Below are positions 8,160 through 16,550 of a stretch of DNA of 64,000 bases, piece after piece. The translations under genes were made by a program, and so were the position numbers. Within the stretch, counting starts at the first letter, position 1. Each line of letters begins with the position of its first letter. The notes under the pieces are model-generated. The model did no database searches, was not told the origin of the DNA, and saw only the letters and a program-made list of their open reading frames with translations. The DNA is from JACVCS01 sp038328575 (GTDB lineage Bacteria; Planctomycetota; Phycisphaerae; Phycisphaerales; UBA1924), in NCBI GenBank assembly GCA_038328575.1, contig JBBQMD010000005.1, forward strand, positions 19,137 to 83,136. The letters run 5' to 3'.

Positions 8160-8981
8160 TCAAAGTTGGGTTGAACCACCGCAGGGCATTGAGAGCTCCG
8201 CGACCGCCCGACTAGGCAGTCGATGAGACTGACGGCAGAGCTCGCTGTGCAGCACGCTACGGTAGTGCGCTAGGCGCACGTGCGGATCGTCAAGCCCGCC
8301 GCCGAAGCGGCGCGTGTGGTCCTTGTAAATGAGCTTCACGGGGATCTCGCGCACGCGCAGGTTGTTCGCGGCGCACTGCACCCAGAACTGCATCGGGAAT
8401 GCGTAGCCGGTCTCGGTGAGGCGGAGCTTTGCCAGCGACGAGACCCGATGGGCTTTGAAGCCGCAGAAAGAGTCGGTGAGCGACCAGTCGAGCCGGTCGT
8501 TGATTTCTGCGGTCAGGGCGACGTTGATCGCGCGACGGTCGGCGGGCGGCTCGGTCGATTCGTCCATCGAGGCGATGTAGCGCGAGCCGGAGATGATGTC
8601 GGCGTCGTCGGCGGCCGCGGCTCGGATGAAGCCGGGAATCGAGGCGGGCTCGTGCTGCTCATCGCAATCCATCGTGATGATCCAGTCATACCCGTGACCC
8701 GCGGCGAACGTGAACGCGTCGCGCAGGGCCCGCCCGTAGCCCATGTTTGTCGGGTGGCGCAGGACGTACACCGGGTGGCGCGCCAGCATCGCCGGCGTGC
8801 GATCCGTGCTGCCATCATCAATCACCAGCACGTCGCGCGTGTATTGAAGCACGCGTGAGAGCACAGCGTCAATGTACCTCTGCTCGTTATAAACGGGGAT
8901 GGCAACGATCGCGCGAAGGTCGCCCCATTCGTCATACATCGGTGCCGGAGTCTCGGGCGTCGGGTCATCGCTTCGGTGCAT
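8160..8981 (-). CDS. Glycosyltransferase family 2 (DPM1-like)
   Basis: 273 residues from ATG 8981, preceded by CTGGAG; ATG 8939 is also possible. Motifs: AIVAIPVYNEQRYI, LVIDDGSTDRT, RHPTNMGYGRALRDAF, MDCDEQHEP, then DSFCGFKAHRV, as in polyprenyl-phosphate sugar transferases of the dolichol-phosphate mannose synthase type. There are no membrane segments, so it is a soluble or peripheral GT-A enzyme that probably makes a lipid-linked sugar. Acceptor and sugar are unknown. The far C-terminus (about 25 residues) overlaps the region where the basic protein's frame extends. Confidence 0.8.
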   Translation of the reverse strand: MHRSDDPTPETPAPMYDEWGDLRAIVAIPVYNEQRYIDAVLSRVLQYTRDVLVIDDGSTDRTPAMLARHPVYVLRHPTNMGYGRALRDAFTFAAGHGYDWIITMDCDEQHEPASIPGFIRAAAADDADIISGSRYIASMDESTEPPADRRAINVALTAEINDRLDWSLTDSFCGFKAHRVSSLAKLRLTETGYAFPMQFWVQCAANNLRVREIPVKLIYKDHTRRFGGGLDDPHVRLAHYRSVLHSELCRQSHRLPSRAVAELSMPCGGSTQL

Positions 8982-9200
8982 CTCGAGGGTCTCCAGAGGT
9001 CGGTCGGATCGAAACACCCGCGTGCGGCTGGGCACCGGAAGCAATCAGTTCGCGACGCGGCGTCAATCGGATGAGCGGGCGAGGCCCACGTTGCAGATTC
9101 CGTGTCAATCAGCGAGTTGCGTGAAAGGCGTCTGTAAGGCCGCTCACGCTCGGGGGAGCGCGACCCAGGGATGGTCGCGGCAACGTGGGCAATAGGTAAT

Positions 9201-9860
9201 TTACCGAGACGGCGCGGCCCGTCGCTTTGGCTTGGTCTTCTTCGTCGGGGGAACTGGTGCCGGCTGCTCGTTGGCCTCAGCGCGGTTGGATGACTCGATG
9301 CCCGGGTGTGACGGCCCGCGCAGGCTCTCGGCCTCGCGGCGTTGCTGGCGGGAGGTCTCGGCAAAGGCCGCGAAGCCGAAGGGCTCGCCGCCGGTGCCGC
9401 TGTCCACGCCGCCCATTTCTTCCTGGATGCGTCGCTGCAGTTCCTCGGAGAGCGCGTGAAAGGCGCGCACTTCGCTCAGCGGCAGCGTGAAGGCCTCGCC
9501 GGAAGGCGTGACCACGCGGAAGACCGAGCACTGCACCGCGGCTGACAGGTCGCGATCCGCATCGGTGCCCGGGATGCTGCACGCGAAGAGCGGGTGTACT
9601 TCTGCAATCGGGATGCGCTCGCCGGCGTGCGTCAGGATCGAGAGCCGCCCGTCTAGTGCGCTCGGCGGATCTTGAACGGTGAGCATCGCGCTGAGCGAGG
9701 TCAGCATCTCACGCGCGACGTTGGTCCAGAAGAGTGATCGCAGCGAGTGCGTGAGCTCGGGGTTTGAGACGTGCGGCGGCGCCGTGGATTCCGGCGGGGT
9801 GGGCTGGCGCGAGGGTTTGGAAGGTGCTTTCGCGATCGCACGCGTTGGATGCTTGGGCAA
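9201..9860 (-). CDS. Hypothetical protein
   Basis: 219 residues starting at TTG 9860; GGAG is 7 nt upstream, supporting this rare start. A Pro-rich N-terminus (about 30 residues) precedes a central folded-looking region (about 35-150) that ends SEELQRRIQEEMGG, and a disordered Lys/Arg/Pro-rich tail. I recognise no family. It lies 47 nt downstream of the HlyD-like adaptor gene on the same strand and may be co-transcribed with it. Confidence 0.55.
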   Translation of the reverse strand: MPKHPTRAIAKAPSKPSRQPTPPESTAPPHVSNPELTHSLRSLFWTNVAREMLTSLSAMLTVQDPPSALDGRLSILTHAGERIPIAEVHPLFACSIPGTDADRDLSAAVQCSVFRVVTPSGEAFTLPLSEVRAFHALSEELQRRIQEEMGGVDSGTGGEPFGFAAFAETSRQQRREAESLRGPSHPGIESSNRAEANEQPAPVPPTKKTKPKRRAAPSR

Positions 9861-9907
9861 GGTGAGTCTCCGGCGATGGCGCGATAGTCCCTGTAGCGAT
9901 CTGACGC

Positions 9908-11728
9908 TCAGCGTGTCGGCGAGGTGACAGGCGTCTTCGTTCTCGCCAGATGTGCAGCGCCCGTTGAGCCGGTTGAGCTGGCACCGCCCGCGCCAGCGGG
10001 CGAGACCGACACGTCCGGTGTTCGGCGCGGCTGCGCAGCAGCGCCGCCGCCATCGCGCGCGCGATCCGCCGGGGCGCGGCTCGCGGGCGCCGCGCCTGGC
10101 GTTGTGCGCGCGCCAGGCTCCGCAACGCTCCCCTTACGCATCGGCTCCATTCGCCCGTCGGGCAGCAGGTTCATGCCGACCAGCGCCAGTTGCGCCTTTG
10201 TCCACGGGCGTTCGACGAGCTCGCCCGCCAGCGGCGCCCGCAGGAGCACGCGCTGACCTTCCTCAAGCCCCGCCGCGATCTCCGCCAGCCGGTCGCTGCG
10301 ACGCCCGATCCGCACCGGGACGCGGGCAAAGCGCCCGCCCTCGGGGACCAGGACATACCGCACCAGCCCGTCAACAAAGATGGACTGGATCGGCACCGCC
10401 AGCGCGTCCTCGGCGCGGTCGAGCATGATCTCCGCCTCGCACCGCATCGAGGGCTTGAGCGGGATGTCGACCGACTTCATATCGATCTTGATCTTGACGG
10501 TGTATTCGCGCAGGTTCGGATCGCGCATGCCGCCGCTCTCAGCGATCACGCCGACCGACAGCACCGTCGCCGGCAGAGAGCGACCCGCCAGGGCGTCGAT
10601 GCGCACGTTGGCCTGCATCCCCTCGCGGATGCGCCCGCTGATCGACTCGTGCACACGCACCGACGCCACCATCTCGCTGGTATCAGGCAGCACGATCAAC
10701 GGCGTGTTCCGCTTCACAACGCGACCCACGTCCAGCGTGCCCTCGCTGCTCCCGCCCCAGCGGTCGCGGTTCAGGCTCGTCGCGTACACCACCAGCCCGT
10801 CGCTGGGCGCCTTGATCGTCGCGGCGTCAAACTGCTCGCGCAGCTTCGTCAGCTTCGTCGTCCGCAGCGAGAGCTGCTGGCGCTTGTTGTTGCGATCGGC
10901 TTCCTTGGTCGCGATCAGCGACGCGTTCTGCCGCCCGGTGCGCTCCAGCTCGGCTTTAGCCTGCTCCACAGTGGACTGCTTGGTCTTCTGATCCTTGGGA
11001 AACTGGAAATCGTCGTACACCTGCCGGTCCAGCTCCGCCGTCTTGAGCGCTGCCCGGGCTTCGAGATACGCCACTTCGTCGCGTTTGAGCTCGTCACGCG
11101 ACAGGAACCCCTGCTTCTCCAGCGCCACCGAACGCGTGTACTTCTCCTGCAGCCGATCCAGCTCGCGCACGGACCGCTCAAACCCAAGGTCGTTTGCCTG
11201 GCGCTTGCTCTTGACCTCGCCCTCCAGCCAGCGCCGCAGGTCCAGCTCCGCCAGCTCCACCTCGAGCGACTTCTTCGCAACCGACGATTCGTTGTCCGAG
11301 GCCTGAATGAGGTAGTTGTTCTCGGCCGTGGCCAGTTCGGCCCGCGACGTCTCGACGCGCAGCGACTCTTCATCGATCTGCGTCTGGATCGAGTCGGAGT
11401 TAAGCCTCAGCAGCACGTCGCCCGCCTTGACCAGTGTCCCCTCGCGGACGATCTCGGTGATGGCGGTGTCCTGCTCGATCTGGCTGCGCAGATCAACCTG
11501 CCGCAAGGCCTCCAGCTCACCTGTTGCGATCGTGGTGATGTCAAAGGTCAGGCGCTTGGTCATCGCCAAATCGCTCGCTTCGCCCGGGTCCTGCGCGCCC
11601 GGCGCAGGCCGCACACCGAACATCGAGGCGACGCCGAGGCCCCCCAGCGACAGTCCGCAGAGCACCAAGAGCCCGCGAGCCGCGCGGCTCCGCCATCCAC
11701 GAATCGGCTTGACCATTCCATCACGCAT
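9908..11728 (-). CDS. HlyD/MacA-like periplasmic adaptor protein
   Basis: 606 residues from ATG 11728; the frame continues upstream, but the extension looks non-coding. One N-terminal membrane segment (GLLVLCGLSLGGLGVASMFG), then a lipoyl-like half (TGELEALRQVDLRSQIEQ), a long coiled-coil hairpin (about residues 125-305 by eye, rich in Glu/Lys/Leu/Arg) and a beta-barrel region with TIKAPSDGLVVYA, VGRVVKRNTPLIVLPD, and a membrane-proximal AVPIQSIFVDG segment. This is the architecture of adaptors for ABC (MacAB) or RND exporters. The C-terminal ~70 residues are a disordered Ala/Pro/Thr extension. No pump permease or outer-membrane partner is adjacent, so the substrate is unknown. Confidence 0.8.
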   Translation of the reverse strand: MRDGMVKPIRGWRSRAARGLLVLCGLSLGGLGVASMFGVRPAPGAQDPGEASDLAMTKRLTFDITTIATGELEALRQVDLRSQIEQDTAITEIVREGTLVKAGDVLLRLNSDSIQTQIDEESLRVETSRAELATAENNYLIQASDNESSVAKKSLEVELAELDLRRWLEGEVKSKRQANDLGFERSVRELDRLQEKYTRSVALEKQGFLSRDELKRDEVAYLEARAALKTAELDRQVYDDFQFPKDQKTKQSTVEQAKAELERTGRQNASLIATKEADRNNKRQQLSLRTTKLTKLREQFDAATIKAPSDGLVVYATSLNRDRWGGSSEGTLDVGRVVKRNTPLIVLPDTSEMVASVRVHESISGRIREGMQANVRIDALAGRSLPATVLSVGVIAESGGMRDPNLREYTVKIKIDMKSVDIPLKPSMRCEAEIMLDRAEDALAVPIQSIFVDGLVRYVLVPEGGRFARVPVRIGRRSDRLAEIAAGLEEGQRVLLRAPLAGELVERPWTKAQLALVGMNLLPDGRMEPMRKGSVAEPGARTTPGAAPASRAPADRARDGGGAAAQPRRTPDVSVSPAGAGGASSTGSTGAAHLARTKTPVTSPTR

Positions 11729-11927
11729 GCGGGGTTCATCCTGTTGGCCGGTGGAGGCGTGGGGGCGGGGGGCGGCGACTGAGGCTAGGGGCGACGGGTG
11801 GGAATGGTCCTCTACACATACGACGGGCCGGGCTCTCTCCGTTCGCTCGACACCCGCTGTTCCACCCACTCGATTGTAGAGTGTCATCGAACGAATCGGT
11901 TGCCCTGACAAGGGATAATCTCACTCG

Positions 11928-12695
11928 ATGTCACCCAGCTTCCGCACGTTGCTCGACGCCCGGCACGCCTTGCTCGTGTTCGCGACTCCCCTGGAGGCCC
12001 GCGAGGCACTCAGCACGGCAACATGGGCCGATTTCGGAGCGCTGGCCGCTTTGGATTCGTGCCCGCCCTGGACTCGCGCCCCGATCGCGCCGGGCATCGA
12101 TCTGGTCATCACCGGCGTGGGCAAGGCCAACGCCGCGGCTGGCACCGCCCGCGCTCTGGACCCCGCACGGCATGCGCTGGTGCTGAGCCTCGGCATCGCC
12201 GGCGCACTTCCGACGCCCGACGAGCCTGACTTGGCGATCGGCACCACTGTCGTCGCCGAAGCGTGCGTGTTCGCCGATGAGGGCATCGCGACGCCATCGT
12301 CGTTCGTAAGCATGAGCCGCGCGGGCTTCCCGCCGCGCAACCCGAACGCGAGCCGATGGTCCGAGATGTCCTATTGCGTAGATCCGGCTGTCCTCGAGGC
12401 GATTACGACCGCGCTGGGCTCGCGCGAGTCGCACGTGGTCGGGCCGATCGCGACAGTCTCAACATGTTCCGGCACTGACGCCAGCGCTCGCGAGACGCAG
12501 TCGCGAACGCGTGCGCGGGCGGAGGCGATGGAGGGGGCCGCGATCGCCCTCGTCGCGGACACGCTCGACATTCGAGCCGCGGAGCTGCGGGTGATCAGCA
12601 ACTCTACCGGCGATCGCGACCGGCAAGTCTGGAACATCCGCGAAGCGCTTGACCGACTGGGCAAGGTTCTCGGACTGCTCTTCGGTCCGGCCTGA
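11928..12695 (+). CDS. mqnB: Futalosine hydrolase
   Basis: 255 residues with the nucleoside phosphorylase fold: ALLVFATPLEAREAL at the N-terminus, ITGVGKANAAAGTARAL, LSLGIAGALP, and the diagnostic AEAMEGAAIALVADTLDI followed by LRVISNSTGDRDRQVWNI, closely matching MqnB. The enzyme releases hypoxanthine from futalosine in the alternative menaquinone pathway; mqnC lies 11 kb away on the other strand. There is no Shine-Dalgarno. A GATAAT box ends 8 nt before the ATG, suggesting a leaderless transcript. The central 45 residues between the GIAGALP and HVVGPI segments are longer than I expect for the family. Confidence 0.82.
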   Translation: MSPSFRTLLDARHALLVFATPLEAREALSTATWADFGALAALDSCPPWTRAPIAPGIDLVITGVGKANAAAGTARALDPARHALVLSLGIAGALPTPDEPDLAIGTTVVAEACVFADEGIATPSSFVSMSRAGFPPRNPNASRWSEMSYCVDPAVLEAITTALGSRESHVVGPIATVSTCSGTDASARETQSRTRARAEAMEGAAIALVADTLDIRAAELRVISNSTGDRDRQVWNIREALDRLGKVLGLLFGPA

Positions 12696-12896
12696 GCAGC
12701 ATTGCCCGGCGGGAGGCGTCCGGCCCTCTTTCAACCAAAACCTGTTCGGGTTGCGCCGTCTGTGTCGGCAAGGCAGTGCTTGAATCGGCGTCAGCGCCCG
12801 CGCGATCGCTCCGATGCGGGGGGCATCGGCTCGATGTACCTCCGTGCGACCGCGACGGGCATCCTCCCGCCAGCGCGATCGATGGAGGCACCCCGG

Positions 12897-14183
12897 ATGT
12901 TTGGTCGCTCGCTCAGTCGCTTGTCGCTCCACGGCTTTTTCGGGTCCACGACCCGGCCGGTCGCGATCGATTTCGGGACCACCAGTCTCAAAGTCCTTCA
13001 ACTCAGCGACGACAACCCCGCGACGATCCTCGCGGCGGTCTCGCTCCCGACGCCCGCAACCCTTCTCACCGACGGGCCCAAGCGGTTCGCGTTCCAGATC
13101 GAACAACTCCCCGCACTGCTGAAATCCGCGCAGATCCGCGGTCAGCGCGCCGTCGCATCAATCCCCAACTGGGCGTGCAGCGTGCGCCACTTGCAGGTGG
13201 GGGGCGTGGATCAGTACAACGTCGCGTCGATGACTTCGAGCATGCTCGCTGGCGAGCTGAACTGCGACCCCGGCGCTCTGATGTGCCGCCCGGTCGTCGT
13301 TCGCGGCGCCAACGCCGGCGGCACCGCTGGCAGCGGCAAGTCTGAGATCATCGCGATGGCCACCGGCATCGGGATCGTTCAGCGAATCATGGACGCGCTG
13401 CGAGCCGCACGCATGCGCTGCGTCGGCATCCACCCCACCGCCGCGGCGCTGACGAGCGCCTTTGAATACATGACGGAGCGTGACTCAGACGCGGCCTTGG
13501 TGTCGCTTTATGTCGACCTGGGCGGCGCGAGCACCACCGTCACCATCGCCCACGGGCGCGACCTCTGCTTTGCCAAGACCATCGACCTGGGCGGGCAGTT
13601 CATCGACCAGAGCGTCGCGCAGGCGACGCAGTGCTCAGTCGCTGAGGCGAGCGAGCGCCGGCTCTTGCGAGCCCAGGCCTACGCGATGCCGCCGGTCGCG
13701 GTCGCCGGCGCACCGAGCACACCCAAAGCCGCGCCCCGCCCGATGACGGTTGGCGCGGGCGGCGGCGGGGCGATGCCTCACCTTGACACCGCCATGAACA
13801 AGGCCCGGGCCGGCAGCGCTGAGGATCGTCGCGTCGATTCCGCCATCCCCGCCGGCTGCGCGCAGCCCGAAGGCGAGATCGACCGCGAGATCGCCGAGCC
13901 GCTGGGCGTGATCGCCGACGAAATCCGGCTCTGCCTGCGATATCACGATGCGCTCTTCCCCGGGATGAAGATCGGGCGCGCGGTCTTCGTAGGCGGCGAG
14001 GCCCGCCACACCGGCATGTGCCAGCACATCGCCAAGGCCCTGCGCGTCCCGACGCACGTCGCCGACCCGCTGGCCCGCTTCGCACGCAAACAACGCCCCT
14101 CGCCAAACTCGGTCGACCTTGCCAAGCCGCAGCCGGGGTGGGCGGTGTGCGCGGGCCTTGCAATGGGCCCGACCGACCTTTGA
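12897..14183 (+). CDS. pilM: Type IV pilus assembly ATPase-like protein PilM
   Basis: 428 residues from ATG 12897, 8 nt after GGAGG. Actin-fold signatures: AIDFGTTSLKVLQL near the N-terminus, a VYVDLGGASTTVTIAHG-like phosphate-2 motif (SLYVDLGGASTTVTI), and VFVGGEARHTGMCQHIA near the C-terminus. PilM is the cytoplasmic partner that binds the N-terminus of PilN in pilus and secretion systems. A low-complexity Gly/Ala/Pro insertion of about 60 residues interrupts the actin fold after ASERRLLRAQAY. First gene of the pilM-N-O-P-B block. The frame opens upstream at 12702, but no better start is seen there. Confidence 0.82.
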   Translation: MFGRSLSRLSLHGFFGSTTRPVAIDFGTTSLKVLQLSDDNPATILAAVSLPTPATLLTDGPKRFAFQIEQLPALLKSAQIRGQRAVASIPNWACSVRHLQVGGVDQYNVASMTSSMLAGELNCDPGALMCRPVVVRGANAGGTAGSGKSEIIAMATGIGIVQRIMDALRAARMRCVGIHPTAAALTSAFEYMTERDSDAALVSLYVDLGGASTTVTIAHGRDLCFAKTIDLGGQFIDQSVAQATQCSVAEASERRLLRAQAYAMPPVAVAGAPSTPKAAPRPMTVGAGGGGAMPHLDTAMNKARAGSAEDRRVDSAIPAGCAQPEGEIDREIAEPLGVIADEIRLCLRYHDALFPGMKIGRAVFVGGEARHTGMCQHIAKALRVPTHVADPLARFARKQRPSPNSVDLAKPQPGWAVCAGLAMGPTDL

Positions 14184-14243
14184 CCCCAGCCGACGCCGGC
14201 GCTGACAGTCTTCCCGCCCCGCTTCCTCGCACGAGCACGAACC

Positions 14244-15131
14244 ATGAGCAAGCTTTGGCCCAACAAAATGAAGTTCGGTGCCACACCCGGTGCCTCGACG
14301 TTTCTCCCGGACGAGTACGTGCGTCGCAAGCGCGAGCTGCGCACGAACATGCTGGCGCTGGGGCTCTTCGCCGCCGTGATGGCCGGCGTGAGCGGCGCGT
14401 TCTTTGTGACCAACCGCCAGTGGCAGGAAGTGCGCCGGCAGCAGGAAACGATCAGCGCTGATTATGACGCCGAGGCGCTCAAGATTGAGCAGCTCAAGAA
14501 GCTCGAAGGGCAGCGAAAGGACATGCTTGAGAAAGCGGAAGTCGCCGCGATGCTCCTGGAAAAGGTGCCGCGCTCGATCCTGCTCGCCGAGATCGTCAAC
14601 CGGATGCCCGAGAAGATGACGCTGACGGAGTTTGCGATCCAGAGCAAACGGATCGCGGAGCCCCCGCCACCGAACGCGACGAAGAAGGCCCAGCCCAAGT
14701 CGCTCTCGGCCAAGCCCGGCGCCGGCAAGGCTCAGGCGACCGCGGACAAGGATGCCAAGGACCCCGACGCGCCGAGGCCCCGTCCGCCGAAGCTGGAGTT
14801 CTCGATCCTCATCAACGGCGTCGCGTCCACCGACGCCGATGTCGCGGACTTTCAGGCCGCCTTGCGCGATTGCTCGCTGCTGCGAGGGGTCGAGTGGCGC
14901 GAGAGCAAGTCGACAAACATCGAAGAGACGCAGTTGCGTCAGTTCGTGCTCGAGGCAACGATCCGGCCCGGTGCCGACACGCGCGATCTCGAGCCACTTC
15001 AGGCGGCCCGCATCAAGCCGCGGATCATCCCCGCGTCGTTGGCCGAGGCCAACGCCGCCCTGCCCGAGCCCGCCGGCAAGCCCGCGGGCAAAGTTAAAGG
15101 CAAGCAGACCGCCACCGTCCCCACGCCCTGA
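14244..15131 (+). CDS. pilN: Type IV pilus assembly protein PilN-like
   Basis: 295 residues. The N-terminus contains FLPDEYVRRKRELRTN, the PilM-binding type of segment, then one membrane helix (about 34-55), a coiled-coil (about 57-100), and a periplasmic ferredoxin-like region ending ETQLRQFVLEATIRPG. A Lys/Pro/Ala-rich linker of about 45 residues splits the periplasmic domain. Position between pilM and pilO, topology and length fit PilN. It lies 60 nt after pilM; the ribosome binding site is weak. Confidence 0.75.
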   Translation: MSKLWPNKMKFGATPGASTFLPDEYVRRKRELRTNMLALGLFAAVMAGVSGAFFVTNRQWQEVRRQQETISADYDAEALKIEQLKKLEGQRKDMLEKAEVAAMLLEKVPRSILLAEIVNRMPEKMTLTEFAIQSKRIAEPPPPNATKKAQPKSLSAKPGAGKAQATADKDAKDPDAPRPRPPKLEFSILINGVASTDADVADFQAALRDCSLLRGVEWRESKSTNIEETQLRQFVLEATIRPGADTRDLEPLQAARIKPRIIPASLAEANAALPEPAGKPAGKVKGKQTATVPTP

Positions 15132-15147
15132 TTCACGCACGGAGCAC

Positions 15148-15765
15148 ATGACCATGGCCATGAGTATCAAGCAGATCGCGTTCTTCGGGGTGCTACTGGC
15201 GGTGCCGGTCGCGTCATACTTTATGGTCTTCCAGCCGCAGAACTCCGGCATCGAGCGTGCCAAGCAGGAGATCTCGCTCAAGCAGCAGACGCTCGAGAAG
15301 TTGCGCGAGGCCACCGCCCGCACCGCTGACCTTCAACGCGCCAACGAGCAGATCCAGCAGTCGATCGCCTCGGTCAGCGAGCGACTGCCCTCGGGCAAAG
15401 AGCTCGATAGCGTCCTGCGCGACGTCGCGCAGATCGCGGCCAAGAACGGCCTCGATGTGCCCCAGTTCAAGCGCTCCGACAAGGCCATGCCCGCAGGACC
15501 CGCGCTCGAACAGCCGCTCACCGTGTCGCTCAAGGGCGACTTTGATGGCGTCTACAAGTTCTTCATCGAGCTCGAACAGCTCCACCGAATCGTCCGCGTC
15601 ACCGACATGAAGCTCCGGCGCGTCGGCGACAAGTTGCAAGAGAACGACGGCCAGATCGAAGCCTCTCTCACGCTGAGCATCTTCTACGAGGGCGAAGAGC
15701 CCGCCACCGCCCCGGGCGCAAAGGTGCCGGGCAAGGCGCAGGCCGACGCGGGAGCCAAGCAATGA
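15148..15765 (+). CDS. pilO: Type IV pilus assembly protein PilO-like
   Basis: 205 residues from ATG 15148; ATG 15154 is better spaced from GGAG at 15141-15144 and may be the real start. One N-terminal membrane helix (QIAFFGVLLAVPVASYFMV), a coiled-coil (about 33-75), then a PilO-type domain with LKGDFDGVYKFFIELEQLHRIV, the most recognisable PilO motif. PilO pairs with PilN in the periplasm to align the inner-membrane platform. Its stop overlaps the ATG of the next gene by 4 bp, so translation is coupled. Confidence 0.78.
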   Translation: MTMAMSIKQIAFFGVLLAVPVASYFMVFQPQNSGIERAKQEISLKQQTLEKLREATARTADLQRANEQIQQSIASVSERLPSGKELDSVLRDVAQIAAKNGLDVPQFKRSDKAMPAGPALEQPLTVSLKGDFDGVYKFFIELEQLHRIVRVTDMKLRRVGDKLQENDGQIEASLTLSIFYEGEEPATAPGAKVPGKAQADAGAKQ

Positions 15766-16484
15766 ATAGCGCCCTGACCAAGTCCGGTGAGAACGACGGC
15801 GGCCAAGACGCGCTGAGCGTCCTGAACTCGGGCAACGAGCCGGGCTCCACGATGCCGCCCATGATGGACGCGCTGCAAGGACCGCAGGTGCGCCGCAGCA
15901 TGTCGCTCGGGCCGGCCATGATGATCGCGGCGGTCGTCGCCGCAGGCGGCTTGCTGTTCGGCATGCGGCAGATGGGCCTGGGCCCGAAGTTCTCGCTCGC
16001 TGGCGGCTCGCTGGACACGCAAGTCCCCGAGCAGAACAAGTCACTGGCGGCGAATCAGGAGATCTTGATGGCGGAGCTTGGCGCTCTGCGAACAAGCAAC
16101 CAGGTCAAGCCCGAGCAGGTTCGCAAGAACCCCTTTACGATGGCCTATGTGCTTGGCCTCAGCGCCGAGGCGGCGCCGATCGACCCCAACGACCCGGACG
16201 CCGCACGCAAAGCCGCGGAGCGCGGCATGGCCGAGCGCCTTGCCAAGGCCAAGTCCGATCGCGCCAAGAACCTCGAAGTCGCGTTCAAGGATCTCCAGCT
16301 CCAGGGCGTCCTTGGCGGCTCCCGCCCCGTGGCCCGCATCAACGGCAACGTTTTCCGCGTTGGCGACACCGTCGCCAAGTACTTCACCGTCAAGTCCATC
16401 CAAGGCCGCAGCGTCGAGCTGGAGATCGACGGCGACGTCCGCGTCATCGAGATGACCGACGCCTCCACCGCCCCCGCAAAGTGA
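15762..16484 (+). CDS. PilP/GspC-like inner-membrane protein
   Basis: 240 residues. A disordered N-terminus (about 45) precedes one membrane helix (MSLGPAMMIAAVVAAGGLLFG) and a periplasmic part. The C-terminal ~75 residues, FKDLQLQGVLGGSRPVARI then NVFRVGDTVAKYFTVKSIQG, look like the homology-region domain of PilP/GspC proteins that links the platform to the secretin. Assignment rests on that motif, topology and the pilO-pilB context. No secretin gene is in the window. Confidence 0.62.
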   Translation: MNSALTKSGENDGGQDALSVLNSGNEPGSTMPPMMDALQGPQVRRSMSLGPAMMIAAVVAAGGLLFGMRQMGLGPKFSLAGGSLDTQVPEQNKSLAANQEILMAELGALRTSNQVKPEQVRKNPFTMAYVLGLSAEAAPIDPNDPDAARKAAERGMAERLAKAKSDRAKNLEVAFKDLQLQGVLGGSRPVARINGNVFRVGDTVAKYFTVKSIQGRSVELEIDGDVRVIEMTDASTAPAK

Positions 16485-16550
16485 CCGCCCGCCATTGAAA
16501 GAACCGCGATCCCGCGCCCGCCACCGCGGGCCGCGCGGCTGGAGAGATCC

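Noticed and set aside
10190..11782. A 530-codon open frame opposite the HlyD-like gene
   Set aside because: The minus strand encodes a clear adaptor protein; this product is His/Arg/Leu-rich with no motif, an antisense shadow.
13635..15323. A 562-codon minus-strand frame over pilM-pilN
   Set aside because: Antisense shadow of genes with convincing PilM and PilN features.
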